Of a stretch of 64,000 nucleotides of DNA, positions 37,038 through 47,482 are shown one piece after another. Source of the stretch: Clostridia bacterium UC5.1-2E3 (GTDB lineage: Bacteria; Bacillota; Clostridia; Lachnospirales; Lachnospiraceae). A model generated the notes under the pieces. That model was not told the DNA's origin and did no database searches. It saw nothing but the letters and a program-made list of their open reading frames with translations. Made by a program: the position numbers and the translations under genes. The DNA is taken from assembly GCA_001304875.1 (NCBI GenBank), contig BBZO01000011.1, positions 33,274 to 97,273 on the forward strand. The letters are read 5' to 3'. The stretch's first letter is position 1. Each line of letters starts with the position of its first letter.

Positions 37038-38859
37038 TTAATGATTCCTCGTCAGAAGCCATGCCCGGAAATACGGTTCCAGGAGCTGGCAGTTGACCGG
37101 CCCCATGTCCAGAAGGAACTGGTGGAAATCCAGGCTTGAAAAACGGCTGCCCAGCACGGCCGCGGCCTCCTCGCGGAGCTCCATGAGCGTCATATAGCTG
37201 ATGTAACGGCAGGCGTAAAAGGACGGGGAAGCCAGGAACTTTGACCGGAGCTCTGCGATAACCTCCTCGTCGGAAAATCCGTAAGCTCTGCAGAAATCCT
37301 CAAACTGCTCCGCACTCCATCCATCGTAGTTTAAATGCATATCCATCAGCGCGTAGAGGCCGGCGGTGGCATCGGTGTAGGCGCGCATAAATTCGTTCAG
37401 CTCATCGGAAAGGCCGTTGCCCTCCGCAAACGCATACTGCGACGCGTAGAGCTCCCAACCCAGCGCGGAACCCGGATCTGCGGCTGCTAACACCAGCGGA
37501 TCGATGGTCTGCTCCTTTGCTGAGGGTGATCGAGAAAGGCGCGGATCCACGGTGTGTTCTCTGTAATACTGGCGGCGGTAGGCAAGTCCGGAATCCCTCT
37601 TCCTGCGATGCCGGTGAGGTCGGGATCATCTGTGCCGGAATCTCTGCGCCGTGAGACGAAAGGCTTTTCGGCGCTGTTTCTGGAATCTTCCTCCGCAGCA
37701 TCTCCGGCCATGAGAACGTCCACCGACGAGGCCTCCGAGGCGGGCATTTCCTGCATCGTGACAGAAGGAAACTGTCCGGCGATGGAATCTTCCAGCCAGG
37801 CAAGCGCCCCCTCGTCTGTGTCGAATGCGAACGGCAGATCGTCCGACTCCCCGGAAAGCTCCGGGTACTGGTCGAGAAGAGCCGTCATCTGATCCAGCTC
37901 GCGGTCGATGCGCTGCTCCGTTTTCTGGCAGAGCGCCAGGATGGATTCGCCGGAGCCGGATCCGGAGGCGATGAGATACCGGTAGTAGGCCTTTCCCTCC
38001 GGCATGGATGCCAGCCCTCCCGTCGCCGCCGCGGCCTCCTGCAGCTCTTCAAGGCCCTGGGACAGGGTGCGGTAGGCGGGGATAAACGACTCCTTGAGCG
38101 CGGTCTGATGCGCTTCTAAGTATTCCTGGCGTTTGGCTTCGGTCAGACCGGGAACTGCGTTCAGCTTCTCCGCGAACTGCCGCGATAAAATGTTGTTGTT
38201 CGCCCGGACCATGTAGGGGTCCAGCGACCGGATCATCAGCTCCAGCGGTTCCCCGCCGGTGAGAAGCCCGGCGTTTGCCTTCTCCTGCTCAAAGGCCAGA
38301 ATATTTTCGTAGAGCGGGGCCATCTCGTTCATCAGAGAAAGATAGTGATCCACGTCCGATGTATTTTCAAAGCGGAAGGCGCTGAGCATGGCCGGGATCT
38401 GTATCTGTATGCCGCATTCTGGTGAGAGCGGCTGGGCGTACAGCTCCAGCCGTCGGCCTTAAGCTCTGTGCCCAGTATGTACTCCATGCGCCGGAAGGCA
38501 ATGAGCTCTCCGGAATCCATCTGCGCGGTGTTGAAGAAGGACAGCTGCTTTTTCATTTCGCGGAAGGCCGCTGTGCGGTCCGTCAAGGCTTTGAGGGAAT
38601 ACTGCCCCAGTGTTTCGGGCGTGCGTGCGAGGCCGGGGGTTCCGGAAAAAATGGTGTCCCGCATGGCGGTGTAGGTATTTACAAACTCACGAAAATCCCC
38701 GTGCTTCACCCCGTCGGACGGCGAGGCAGGTTCTTCGGCAGCGGTTACCGGTTCCTCTGCGGGAACGGTTTCTTCGGGTGATCGGGTGCATCCGGCGGCC
38801 AGCAGCGCGCAGATTCCTGCGCCGAGCAGAAGACGCCGGCAGTAATTGCGTTTGATCAT
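37038..38859 (-). CDS. DUF885-family lipoprotein (two frameshifts)
   Basis: About 607 residues. Signal with lipobox LLAAGC, then an acidic Pro/Glu tether. DUF885 proteins resemble the M32/M2-type alpha-helical metallopeptidase fold. Visible blocks: FREFVNTYTAMRDTIFSGTP, LYENILAFEQEKANAGLLTG, SFIPAYRTLSQGLEELQ, and C-terminal ELYASQYAFAEGNG, ACRYISYMTLMELREEA. Frame breaks near 38400 and 37530. No clear HExxH is visible, so peptidase activity is uncertain. GGAGG precedes the ATG. Confidence 0.82.
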
Positions 38860-38896
38860 ATAGTACCTCCGTTTCCGTTATTATAGTAGAGATCCC

Positions 38897-38925
38897 TTGA
38901 CAAATCAAGGTGAAACGGCTAGACT
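38897..38925 (+). promoter_or_regulatory. Promoter of the metG T-box transcript
   Basis: TTGACA (38897-38902), 17-nt spacer, TAGACT (38920-38925). Transcription would begin near 38932, just before the T-box stem I. Confidence 0.8.
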
Positions 38926-38941
38926 AACTATATTGAATACA

Positions 38942-39213
38942 CAAATGCGATGAAGAGAAGAGTACGCAGACAGATACGTTTACAGAGACCCCTCGCCAGG
39001 CTGAGAGAGGGGAGCGGGGAAGCTGCGGAAGATGGTCTTGGAGCCGCGCCGCTGATAGCCGGTTTTTCTGGTGTTAGGCGGTGACGGGAGCGCCCGTTAC
39101 AGCGCCGGACTGTGAAAGCAGCCCATGAGGCAGGCCGCCGCGAGGGGCCTGTGAATTTAAAGTGGTAACACGGACAGATTCCGTCTTTAAAGAGATTTAA
39201 AGGCGGATTTTTG
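38942..39213 (+). promoter_or_regulatory. Methionine T-box riboswitch leader
   Basis: The leader has the stem I opening GATGAAGAGAAGAGTA (38949-38964) and the T-box sequence AAAGTGGTAACACGG (39159-39173), whose TGG-N pairs with the acceptor end of uncharged tRNA. A terminator follows: CCGTCTTTAAA / TTTAAAGGCGG (39181-39191, 39196-39206) and ATTTTTG. An ATG in the AAGATGGTC segment is a plausible methionine specifier, matching the downstream gene. Uncharged tRNA-Met should promote readthrough into metG. Confidence 0.93.
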
Positions 39214-39276
39214 TTTAATAGGAACTGCGTTCCCTATGAGACAAAAACATTCCATCGCAGAAACAGGAGGACAACC

Positions 39277-41244
39277 ATGTGTCAGAAATGTAAAACACCA
39301 TATTACATCACCACCGCCATCGCCTACACCTCGGGAAAGCCCCACATCGGCAACACCTACGAGATCGTGCTGGCGGACAGCATTGCCCGTTTCAGAAGAG
39401 AGCAGGGCTACGACGTATTTTTCCAGACCGGAACCGATGAGCACGGACAGAAGATCGAGCTCAAGGCGGGCGAGGCCGGCGTGACTCCGAAGGAGTTCGT
39501 GGACAACGTGGCCGGACAGATCAAGACCATCTGGGATCTGATGAACACGTCCTACGATAAATTCATCCGCACCACCGACGCAGACCACGAGGCGCAGGTG
39601 CAGAAGATTTCAAGAAGCTCTACGACCAGGGCGACATTTACAAGGCTACTACGAGGTATGTACTGCACGCCCTGTGAGTCATTTTTCACCGAGTCCCAGC
39701 TGGTGGACGGCAAATGTCCCGACTGCGGCCGAGAGGTGCAGCCGGCGAAGGAGGAGGCATACTTCTTCAGAATGAGCAAGTACGCCGACCGCCTGATCCA
39801 GCACATCAACGAGCACCCGGAGTTTATCCAGCCCGTGTCCCGCAAAAATGAGATGATGAACAATTTCCTTCTCCCGGGACTGCAGGACCTGTGTGTGTCC
39901 AGAACCTCCTTCACCTGGGGAATCCCGGTGACCTTCGACCCGAAGCACGTGACCTACGTGTGGCTGGACGCGCTCACCAACTACATCACCGGCATTGGTT
40001 ACGACTGCGACGGCGAGAGCAGCGAACAGTTTAAAAAGCTGTGGCCCGCCGACCTGCATCTGATCGGAAAAGACATCATCCGTTTCCATACAATTTACTG
40101 GCCCATTTTCCTGATGGCTCTGGGCCTGCCGCTGCCGAAGCAGGTGTTCGGCCATCCGTGGCTTTTACAGGGCGACGGCAAGATGAGCAAGTCCAAGGGA
40201 AATGTGCTCTACGCCGACACGCTGGTGGATTTCTTCGGCGTGGACGCCGTGCGCTATTTCGTGCTTCACGAGATGCCCTTCGACAATGACGGCGTGATCT
40301 CCTGGGAGCTGATGGTGGAGAGAATGAACTCCGACCTGGCAAATGTGCTGGGCAACCTGGTGAACCGCACCATCTCCATGTCCAACAAATATTTTGACGG
40401 CGTTGTGGCCGACAAGGGCGTCTGCGAGGACGTGGACGCGGAACTGAAGGCTGTTGTTTTGGAGGCAGTCAAGAAGGCGGAAGAGAAGATGGATAAGCTG
40501 AGAGTGGCCGACGCCATCACCGAGATCTTCGGCATTTTCAAGAGAAGCAACAAATACATCGACGAGACCATGCCCTGGGCGCTGGCCAAGGATGAGACGA
40601 AGAAGGACCGTCTGGCCACCGTGCTCTACAACCTGGTGGAGTCCATCACCATCGGCGCGTCTCTTCTGGAGTCCTTCATGCCGGAGACCTCCGCGAAGAT
40701 TCTGGCGCAGCTTAACGCGTCCAAGAGAAGTCTGGACGAGATGGACCGCTTCGGTCTCTATCCGTCCGGAAATAAGGTGACTGACAAGCCGGAAATCCTT
40801 TTCGCCCGCATGGATATCAATGAGGTACTTGAAAAGGTGGAGGCCATGAGAGCCGCCGAGGCCGCCGCGGATGAGAAAGCCGAGCCGGAGGAGCCCGCCA
40901 TCGATATCGAGGCCAAGCCGGAGATCACCTACGATGATTTCGCGAAGCTCCAGTTCCAGGTGGGAAAGATCATCGCCTGCGAGGCGGTGCCGAAATCCAA
41001 GAAGCTCCTCTGCTCCCAGGTAAAGATCGGAAGCCAGGTGCGCCAGATTGTCAGCGGCATTAAGGCCCACTACTCTCCCGAGGAGATGGTGGGAAAGAGA
41101 GTCATGGTAGTGACCAACTTAAAGCCCGCCAAGCTGGCCGGCGTGATGTCCGAGGGAATGATTCTCTGCGCGGAGGACGCCGAGGGAAATCTCTCACTGA
41201 TGGTTCCCGAGAAGGAGATGCCCGCAGGTGCGGAGATCTGCTGA
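39277..41244 (+). CDS. metG: Methionyl-tRNA synthetase (scrambled patch from compensating indels)
   Basis: 655 residues. It starts at ATG 39277 after CAGGAGG (MCQKCKTPYYITTAIAY). HIGH-like HIGNTY, zinc cysteines in CTPCESF and CPDCG, KMSKSKGN and the C-terminal EMAP/tRNA-binding domain (YDDFAKLQFQVGKIIACEAV) are present. Between about 39607 and 39655 the frame is wrong for some 15 residues; the alternative frame gives FKKLYDQGDIYKG then YYEGMYC. Three single-base losses (near 39608, 39646, 39655) cancel, so the gene looks open but a conserved patch is scrambled. Regulated by the T-box upstream. Confidence 0.95.
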   Translation: MCQKCKTPYYITTAIAYTSGKPHIGNTYEIVLADSIARFRREQGYDVFFQTGTDEHGQKIELKAGEAGVTPKEFVDNVAGQIKTIWDLMNTSYDKFIRTTDADHEAQVQKISRSSTTRATFTRLLRGMYCTPCESFFTESQLVDGKCPDCGREVQPAKEEAYFFRMSKYADRLIQHINEHPEFIQPVSRKNEMMNNFLLPGLQDLCVSRTSFTWGIPVTFDPKHVTYVWLDALTNYITGIGYDCDGESSEQFKKLWPADLHLIGKDIIRFHTIYWPIFLMALGLPLPKQVFGHPWLLQGDGKMSKSKGNVLYADTLVDFFGVDAVRYFVLHEMPFDNDGVISWELMVERMNSDLANVLGNLVNRTISMSNKYFDGVVADKGVCEDVDAELKAVVLEAVKKAEEKMDKLRVADAITEIFGIFKRSNKYIDETMPWALAKDETKKDRLATVLYNLVESITIGASLLESFMPETSAKILAQLNASKRSLDEMDRFGLYPSGNKVTDKPEILFARMDINEVLEKVEAMRAAEAAADEKAEPEEPAIDIEAKPEITYDDFAKLQFQVGKIIACEAVPKSKKLLCSQVKIGSQVRQIVSGIKAHYSPEEMVGKRVMVVTNLKPAKLAGVMSEGMILCAEDAEGNLSLMVPEKEMPAGAEIC

Positions 41245-41273
41245 TTGATTTTGTAAACAAAGAAGTACCAGAT

Positions 41274-41303
41274 GCCGCCGGACGCATACGCCGGCGGCGT
41301 CTT
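41274..41303 (+). terminator. Terminator after metG
   Basis: Perfect 8-bp GC stem GCCGCCGG / CCGGCGGC with a 9-nt loop, followed by GTCTTTC. The tail is weak, so some readthrough into the TraX gene is likely. Confidence 0.7.
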
Positions 41304-41338
41304 TCGGCTGTGGACAGAAAGATGGAAGGAGGAGCGGG

Positions 41339-42170
41339 ATGGACGGCAGGGCCTTGAAAATCATTGCGCTGGCCGCCATGGTCTGCGATCACACGGCGAT
41401 TGCGCTGGTGGAACCGCTGGGGCAGGTATCCCAGGCGGTACAGGCGGCATCTGTGTCTCAGATGACGGCGTCCGCCGAGCTGATGTCCGCGGGATGCTCG
41501 CCGTATATGTCCTGCTCCGCTTGGCGGGGGGACTGGCGTTCCCGATCTTCGCCTTTCTTCTGGTGGAGGGATTTCTGCATACCAGGGACAGGAAACGCTA
41601 TCTGGCAAAGCTGTGCGTGTTCGCGCTGATATCCGAGATCCCGTTCGATCTGGCTCTCTTCGGGACGCCGTTTTACCGGGGATACCAGAACGTGTTTTTC
41701 ACGCTGGCCATCGGCGTGGCCGTGATGATGGGGCTGGAGAAGATGGGGCCGGAGCGGACGGCCGGGGGTGGAAACGCCGGAACGGGGAGTCATGCCGGGA
41801 CGGAGCATCATGCCGGGGCAGGCGTTCGTGCTGAGGCAGAAGGCGGCGGGAGAGCCGTGCCTGCGCCGGCTATCGTTTCTGTCGCTGTAACGGCCATCGG
41901 CTGTCTCCTTACCGCTCTGCTGCATTCTGATTTCGGGTGGTCGGGAATCCTTCTGATTGCTGTTCTTTATATGTTCCGGTTTGACCGCGCCAGGCAGATG
42001 CTTTTCGGATGTGTTGTGTCGCTCACAGCCAAGGTGACGGGCCCATTTGCATTTATCCCCATCCGTATGTATAATGGGGAGAGAGGCCGGCAGATGAAAC
42101 TGCTGTTCTACTGGTTTACCCGGCCCATCTTCTGGCGCTGGGCATCCTGCGCCGGTTCCTTGTTCCATAG
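41339..42170 (+). CDS. TraX-family membrane protein (two frameshifts)
   Basis: About 277 residues, multiple transmembrane helices. It opens [20 protein letters not shown], typical of TraX; after a break near 41492 come [20 protein letters not shown] and [29 protein letters not shown] and [11 protein letters not shown] Gly/Ala/His-rich loop (about residues 145-180) is strain-specific in appearance. A second break near 42118 hides the true end ([17 protein letters not shown]). TraX acetylates pilin in F plasmid; the chromosomal homologues are of unknown function. Confidence 0.86.
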
Positions 42171-42203
42171 GAAACCGCAAAAAAATTTACGAGGACAAAG
42201 ACT

Positions 42204-42983
42204 ATGATATTCGACACCCACGCCCACTACGACGACGAGGCGTTTAACGAAGACAGGGGGGAACTTCTGGGGAATCTGCAATCCCAGGGCATCGGCGCGG
42301 TGGTAAACATCGGCGCCAGCATTGCTACCTCCCGAAATACCATCGCATTGACGGAAAAATACCCGTTTATCTACGGGGCCATCGGCGTCCACCCCAACGA
42401 GACTGCCGAGCTTAATGAGGCGAAGCTTGCCTGGCTTAAGGAGGAGGCCGCCCGGGAGAAAATCGTGGCTATTGGCGAGATCGGTCTCGACTACTATTGG
42501 GACGAGCCTGACCATGAGACGCAGAAGCACTGGTTTGTGCGCCAGCTGGATCTCGCCGGGGAGGTAAATCTTCCCATCGTGGTTCACAGCCGCGATGCCG
42601 CGAAGGACACGCTGGACATCATAAAGGCCTCCGGTGCGCGGGATATGGGCGGCGTCATCCACTGCTTTTCCTACGGCGTGGAGATGGCCAGAGAGTATCT
42701 GAACATGGGATTTTACCTGGGAATCGGCGGCGTCCTGACCTTCAAAAACGGGAAAAAGCTCAAGGAAGTGGCGGCCTACGCCCCGCTGGAGCAGATCGTT
42801 CTGGAGACCGACTGCCCGTACCTGGCGCCTGTGCCCAACCGGGGCAGACGGAACTCTTCGCTGAATCTCCCTTACGTGGTCGCTGCGCTGGCAGAGATCA
42901 AGGGAATTTCCGAGGAGGAAGTGATGGAGGTCACCTGGAAAAACGCCGAGAATGTGTACCGCATTTGTGTACCGCGGGAATAG
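42204..42983 (+). CDS. tatD: TatD-family deoxyribonuclease
   Basis: 259 residues, intact TIM-barrel metallohydrolase. Metal ligands in [34 protein letters not shown] and HCFSYG; the terminal [17 protein letters not shown] block is diagnostic. It is followed 10 nt later by rsmA, the conserved metG-tatD-rsmA order of Firmicutes, here interrupted only by traX and lacking the rnmV gene often found between tatD and rsmA. Confidence 0.95.
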   Translation: MIFDTHAHYDDEAFNEDRGELLGNLQSQGIGAVVNIGASIATSRNTIALTEKYPFIYGAIGVHPNETAELNEAKLAWLKEEAAREKIVAIGEIGLDYYWDEPDHETQKHWFVRQLDLAGEVNLPIVVHSRDAAKDTLDIIKASGARDMGGVIHCFSYGVEMAREYLNMGFYLGIGGVLTFKNGKKLKEVAAYAPLEQIVLETDCPYLAPVPNRGRRNSSLNLPYVVAALAEIKGISEEEVMEVTWKNAENVYRICVPRE

Positions 42984-42993
42984 GAGGAAATGG

Positions 42994-43858
42994 ATGGCAA
43001 ATTTAGGCATTCCTAAAAATACCATAGAGATCATACAGAAATACAATTTCGCGTTTCAGAAGAAATTCGGGCAGAATTTTCTGATCGACACCCACGTGCT
43101 GGAGAAAATCATTTCCGCCGCCGGCGTGACGAAGGACGACATGGTGCTGGAGATCGGCCCCGGTATCGGTACCATGACCCAGTATCTGGCGGAGCACGCG
43201 AAGCGGGTGGTGGCCGTGGAGATTGACAGCAATCTGATCCCCATTCTCCAGGAGACGCTGGCGGACTATGACAACATCACCGTCATTAACGACGATATTT
43301 TAAAGGTTGACATAAATGCTCTGGCCCAGGAGTACAACGGCGGAAGGCCCATCAAAGTGGTGGCCAATCTGCCTACTACATCACGACCCCCATCATCATG
43401 GGCCTGTTCGAGAGCAACGTCCCCATCGACAACATCACGGTGATGGTGCAGAAGGAGGTGGCCGACCGGATGCAGGTGGGTCCCGGCTCCAAGGACTACG
43501 GCGCGCTGTCGCTGGCCGTGCAGTATTACGCCGAGCCCTACATCGTCGCCAACGTGCCGCCCAACTGCTTCATCCCCCGCCCCGGCGTGGGCTCCGCGGT
43601 CATCCGTCTGACGAGGCACCAGGAGCCGCCGGTGGACGTAAAGGATGCAAAGCTCATGTTCCGTCTCATCCGCGCGTCGTTCAACCAGCGCAGGAAGACG
43701 CTGCTAAACGGCCTTGCCAACTCGCCGGAGCTTTCATTTTCCAAGGAACAGATCACCTCGGCAATCGAAAAATGGGCCTCCCCGCCAGTGTCAGAGGCGA
43801 GACCCTGACACTGGAACAGTTTGCCCATCTTTCTAACCTCCTCGGCGGGGAGGCGTAA
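42994..43858 (+). CDS. rsmA: 16S rRNA (adenine-N6,N6)-dimethyltransferase (two frameshifts)
   Basis: Dimethylates the two adjacent adenines at the 3' end of 16S rRNA. About 288 residues. Start MANLGIPKNTIEIIQKY; FGQNFLID, SAM loop LEIGPGIGTMTQYLA and DILKVD are in frame. The catalytic NLPYY motif is broken near 43373 by a lost base, and KWGLPASVRGETL near 43783. The C-terminal rRNA-binding domain (VPPNCFIPRPGVGSAVIRL, FNQRRKTLLN) is present. Breaks in this near-universal gene point to sequence error. Confidence 0.94.
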
Positions 43859-43860
43859 TA

Positions 43861-44586
43861 TTAAAGTCCGGAGAGAGCCGCCTCGTCGGCCACGACAACC
43901 GCGTTGGGGTGGAACTGCAGAATCGAGGCGGGAACCTGCGGAGTCACCGGGCCCGCGATGACCTTCGCCAGGGTCTCGGCCTTATCCGCACCGCTCACGA
44001 TGAGCAGGACGCTCTTCGCCCGCATGATGGTTCCGATGCCCATGGTGTAGGCCTGCTTCGGAACCTGGTCCGCGGATTCAAAAAAGCGCTTGTTGGCCTC
44101 GATGGTGCTGGCCTGCAGATTCACGCAGTTGGTCATTCTGGCAAAATGGTCCGCCGGCTCATTGAAGCCGATGTGGCCGTTGTGGCCCAGGCCCAGAAGC
44201 TGTAAGTCCACGCCGCCCAGGCTCTCGATCACCTTCTCATAGCGCGCACACTCCGCGTCGCTGTCCGGCTCCATTCCGTTGGGAATGTTGGTGTTTGCCA
44301 TGTCGATATTCACGTGTCTGAATAGATTCTCATACATGAAGTAGTAGTAGCTCTGGTCGTTTTCTCTGGGGAGTCCTCTGTACTCGTCAAGATTTGCGGT
44401 CTTAATCCGGGAGAAATCGATGTCGCCCTGGCTGTATTTTGCAATGAGTTCTCTGTATGTACCGATCGGGGTGGAGCCGGTGGCCAGACCCAGAACGGAA
44501 TCGGGTTTTAAGGTCATCTGGGCCGCGATGATATTTGCGGCCTTCCTGCTCATCTCATCGTAGTCCTTTGCTCTGTAAATTCTCAT
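43861..44586 (-). CDS. nagB: Glucosamine-6-phosphate deaminase
   Basis: 241 residues, intact. Converts glucosamine-6-phosphate to fructose-6-phosphate and ammonia. GLATGSTPIGTYREL (substrate loop), NLDEYRGLPREN (catalytic Asp), GLGHNGHIGFNEPA (His/Glu) and MGIGTIMRAK are all conserved. ATG 44586 is the start: GGAGGAT is 10 nt away, whereas TTG 44595 is too close. It is a stand-alone gene convergent with rsmA; nagA is not in the window. Confidence 0.96.
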   Translation of the reverse strand: MRIYRAKDYDEMSRKAANIIAAQMTLKPDSVLGLATGSTPIGTYRELIAKYSQGDIDFSRIKTANLDEYRGLPRENDQSYYYFMYENLFRHVNIDMANTNIPNGMEPDSDAECARYEKVIESLGGVDLQLLGLGHNGHIGFNEPADHFARMTNCVNLQASTIEANKRFFESADQVPKQAYTMGIGTIMRAKSVLLIVSGADKAETLAKVIAGPVTPQVPASILQFHPNAVVVADEAALSGL

Positions 44587-44694
44587 GGTTGGCAAATCCT
44601 CCAGTTTATAATTGATATCACTTACTAAAATACCATTTTGAAGTCATAGTTTCAATGGCTAATCGCATAAAATATGTATCAAAGGAGTGATAGC

Positions 44695-46145
44695 ATGTCT
44701 AATTATCAGAGATTAATTTCATATATTTATGAATATGAGGGCGGAAACAAGGGGCGGAACGTGGGCTTTGCCAAGCTGGAGACCCGCGGCGGCCAGTGCA
44801 AGGTGACTGTCAGCATCAAAAAGATATACGTCGGGGGAAATCCCATGGGCGTTTTCCTGCTCTCCGGCCAGGGAGAGCTGAATGTGGGAAATGCATTTGT
44901 GAGAAACGGGGCCTGCGAGTTCAGGGCCATTTTAAATTCTGCCAGTGTGGAGGGCTCCGGCATTGCCATGAGCCAGTTCTACGGCCTTTCTGTCCACGAG
45001 GTGGAAAATGCCTGGCGCGCCTACACCACCATCTGGGAGGACGCCGTGGCCCATGCCGCCGAGATCGAGCTGGCGGACGTGACCTCCGCCAATGTGCGGG
45101 AGCAGGAGGCTGCGGATCCAGAGAAAGAGGAGACAGCCCTGCCCATATCGAAGGAAATTGAAGAGCAGCTGGCGAAGGAGGAGCTGCAGCGTGAAAATGA
45201 GCCCATGATCCAGAACCCCGCGTTTGTGGAGGATCTGGCTTCGCAGGACTTACATAAGCCTAATGCGGAGAAGGAAGAAGAGGAATTGACGGGGGATGAA
45301 GACGGGGCCGGAGCTGGCGCCGGGGAGGATCCCGGAGCCGGGATGGAGCTGGAAATGGGATCTGAGGGTGAAAGCGAAGACATGGAGAGGGAGGCAGAAG
45401 CAGAAGCAGAAACAGAAGCAGAAGCCGGGGAACTGAGCGGCCAGGGGATTCCAGTGCCGTGCGGGCTGTCCGGGGATACGATGCGGCGTTCCCCCTTGCC
45501 GCAGTCTGCCCCGCCGCAGTGCCCGCCGCCAGAGGGCGTCCCTGCCCTGTCCCCGGAGTTTTTTCAGCGTCCTGTCCCGGAGTCTGCTCAGCACCCGGTC
45601 CCGGAGTCCGTTCAGCGCCCGGCCCCGGAGTCCGCTCACGCCCGGCCCCGGAGTCTGCCCAGTGCCCGCCTCCGGCACATCATCATCCGGCGCCTGCCGG
45701 ACAGCCGCCGAGGCAGCCGATCGGCGACGATGCGGCTCTGAAACGTCTGGAAGAGGAGGAGCAGAGCCGTTTCGCCCATCAGAATGTGTGGGAGCGCCTG
45801 CGAAAGAAATGCCCCAAGATACAGGCCTTCGATTACGACAATCCCTGCGAGATTCTGACCATCAAGCCGCAGGACATCGGGCTGCTTCCGAGGGAGGCGT
45901 GGATTTTGGGAACAACAGCTTTCTTCTTCACGGCTATTACAACTACCGCTATCTGATTCTGGCCCGCCTGGAGAGCCCGCAGGGCGGACGCCCCCGGTAT
46001 CTTCTGGCGTTCCCGGCCACTATTACAGCAATGAAAAATATATGGCAACCATGTTTGGCTTCGCCAATTTCGTCCTATCAAAAATCAGCCGCCCAAGGAC
46101 GGCCGATTTGGTTACTGGTACACGGATATCAAGGTTGGCGACTAA
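44695..46145 (+). CDS. DUF6128-like protein with repetitive linker (three frameshifts)
   Basis: About 485 residues. The N-terminal domain (YQRLISYIYEYEGGNKGRNV, then KVTVSIKKIYVGG) is followed by an acidic helix-rich region, a Glu/Gly/Ala stretch and a Pro-rich linker with four 24-nt repeats coding RPVPESAQ-like units. The C-terminal domain contains FLLHGYYNYRYLILARLES and HYYSNEKYMATMFGF, then GRFGYWYTDI, which I recognise from Lachnospiraceae proteins annotated DUF6128. Breaks are near 45645 (inside the repeats), 45893 and 46018. Function unknown. AAAGGAG precedes the ATG. Confidence 0.75.
45563..45663 (+). repeat. Four 24-nt tandem repeats in the DUF6128-like gene
   Basis: Units of the form CGCCCGGCCCCGGAGTCC plus GCTCAG encode R/H-P-V/A-P-E-S-A/V-Q four times. 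The third-to-fourth junction lacks one base (GCTCACGCCC instead of GCTCAGCGCCC), which causes a frameshift there. Such GC-rich repeats are prone both to slippage in the cell and to miscalling. Confidence 0.75.
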
Positions 46146-46837
46146 TAGTCGATGCCCCGCAGCTCCACCGTCCCCATGTGGGGGCGGAGGATGGAGGCAA
46201 ATGTGAGCAGCTCGTCTTTGGTGCATCCGGTGAGGCCGGGCATGAGCACCTGATCTGAGTCTGTGTAGTTCTGCAGGAAGTATTTCGGGCATCCGTCGAG
46301 CCAGACGGCGATGTCCTCAAAATCATCCGCGGTCAGAAGCTCCTTCGCCACGGTGGTTCTGAACTCAAAATCCAGCGTCCCGTGAAGCAGGAAATCCGCG
46401 CTCTCCCCGATGAGGCCGATATCCAGGCCGGGCCTGCCGGCGACCTCCCCGTAGCGCGCCCGTCCGGCCTTGATGTCCATAGCGACATAGTCCAGAAGCC
46501 CCTTCTCGACAAGGGATTTCAGAATGGCCGGCCGGTATCCGTTGGTGTCCAGCTTCACCAGATACCCCAGCTCTTTAATGCCCCGGATCAGCGCTTCCAG
46601 CTCCAGATGAAGCGTGGGCTCCCCGCCGGTGATGCACACGCCCTCCAGCATTCCCCGCCGTTTTTTTAAGAAATCCAGAAGCTCCCCTTCCGTCATAAGC
46701 CCCGGCGCGCTGTCCGAGAGCAGATCGCCGTTGTGGCAGAACGGGCACCGGAAATTGCAGCCGTTTAAAAACACCGTAGCCGCCACATGCCCGGGAAAGT
46801 CCAGGAGCGTCGTTTTCTGCAAACCACATATTTTCAT
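46142..46837 (-). CDS. Anaerobic ribonucleotide reductase activating protein (radical SAM)
   Basis: 231 residues, intact. Radical-SAM cluster motif CNFRCPFCHN (three Cys, residues about 27-34), the opening ICGLQKTTLLDFPGHVAAT, the TGGEPTL SAM-binding strand and KLDTNGYRP are typical of the NrdG-like/YjjW activases encoded apart from nrdD. It would install a glycyl radical. nrdD is not in the window, and a related glycyl-radical enzyme as target cannot be excluded. It overlaps the convergent gene by 4 nt. Confidence 0.9.
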   Translation of the reverse strand: MKICGLQKTTLLDFPGHVAATVFLNGCNFRCPFCHNGDLLSDSAPGLMTEGELLDFLKKRRGMLEGVCITGGEPTLHLELEALIRGIKELGYLVKLDTNGYRPAILKSLVEKGLLDYVAMDIKAGRARYGEVAGRPGLDIGLIGESADFLLHGTLDFEFRTTVAKELLTADDFEDIAVWLDGCPKYFLQNYTDSDQVLMPGLTGCTKDELLTFASILRPHMGTVELRGIDY

Positions 46838-46976
46838 ATTTATGTAAACCTCATTTCGTTATATCTGTCATTTCTGAAACTCAAGGATAAGTCTATCACA
46901 ATATTTCCATTTCCGCTATCCATAAATGAAAATCTGGGATATAATGAGAGTGTTTAGAAACGAGGCGAAGAATGTT

Positions 46977-47482
46977 ATGACCACAGACGAAAAATACATG
47001 CGCGCCGCCATCCGCGAGGCGCGGAAGGCGGAGGCGCTCGATGAGGTTCCCATCGGCTGCGTCATCGTGTACGAGGGGAAAATCATCGGCCGCGGCTACA
47101 ACCGCCGGATGAAGGACAAAAATGCCCTGGCCCACGCGGAGATCACAGCCATCCGGAAGGCCTGCAAAAAATGGGCGACTGGCGGCTGGAGGGCTGCACC
47201 ATCTACATCACCCTGGAGCCGTGCCCGATGTGCGCCGGCGCCATCGTACAGGCCCGGATTCCGAGGGCGGTCATCGCCTGCATGAACCCCAAGGCCGGCT
47301 GCGCCGGTTCGGTGCTCGACATGCTTCACGAGGACGGCTTCAACCACCAGGTGGAGACCGAAATCGGTGTGCTCGGCGACGAGTGCTCCGCCATGTTAAA
47401 GACATTTTTTAGGGAACTGCGGCTTAAGGAGAAAAAGAGAAAGGAAGAGGAAAATGGACATCTGGAAAATACTGGGAATTGA
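46977..47482 (+). CDS. tadA: tRNA-specific adenosine deaminase (frameshift)
   Basis: Deaminates A34 to inosine in tRNA-Arg(ACG). About 168 residues. EKYMRAAIREARKA, EVPIGCVIV, the zinc/catalytic HAE in ALAHAEITAI and PCPMCAGA are conserved; GDWRLEGCTIYITLEPCPMC is split from the first half by a break near 47173. Start 46977 fits the family; a longer in-frame extension is unlikely. Its end overlaps the J-domain gene by 29 nt. In many Firmicutes tadA is close to ffs and dnaX; here they lie about 8 kb further on. Confidence 0.92.

Noticed and set aside
40165..41070. 301-codon minus-strand open stretch
   Set aside because: Antisense of metG; amino-acid composition is an artefact of the opposite frame.
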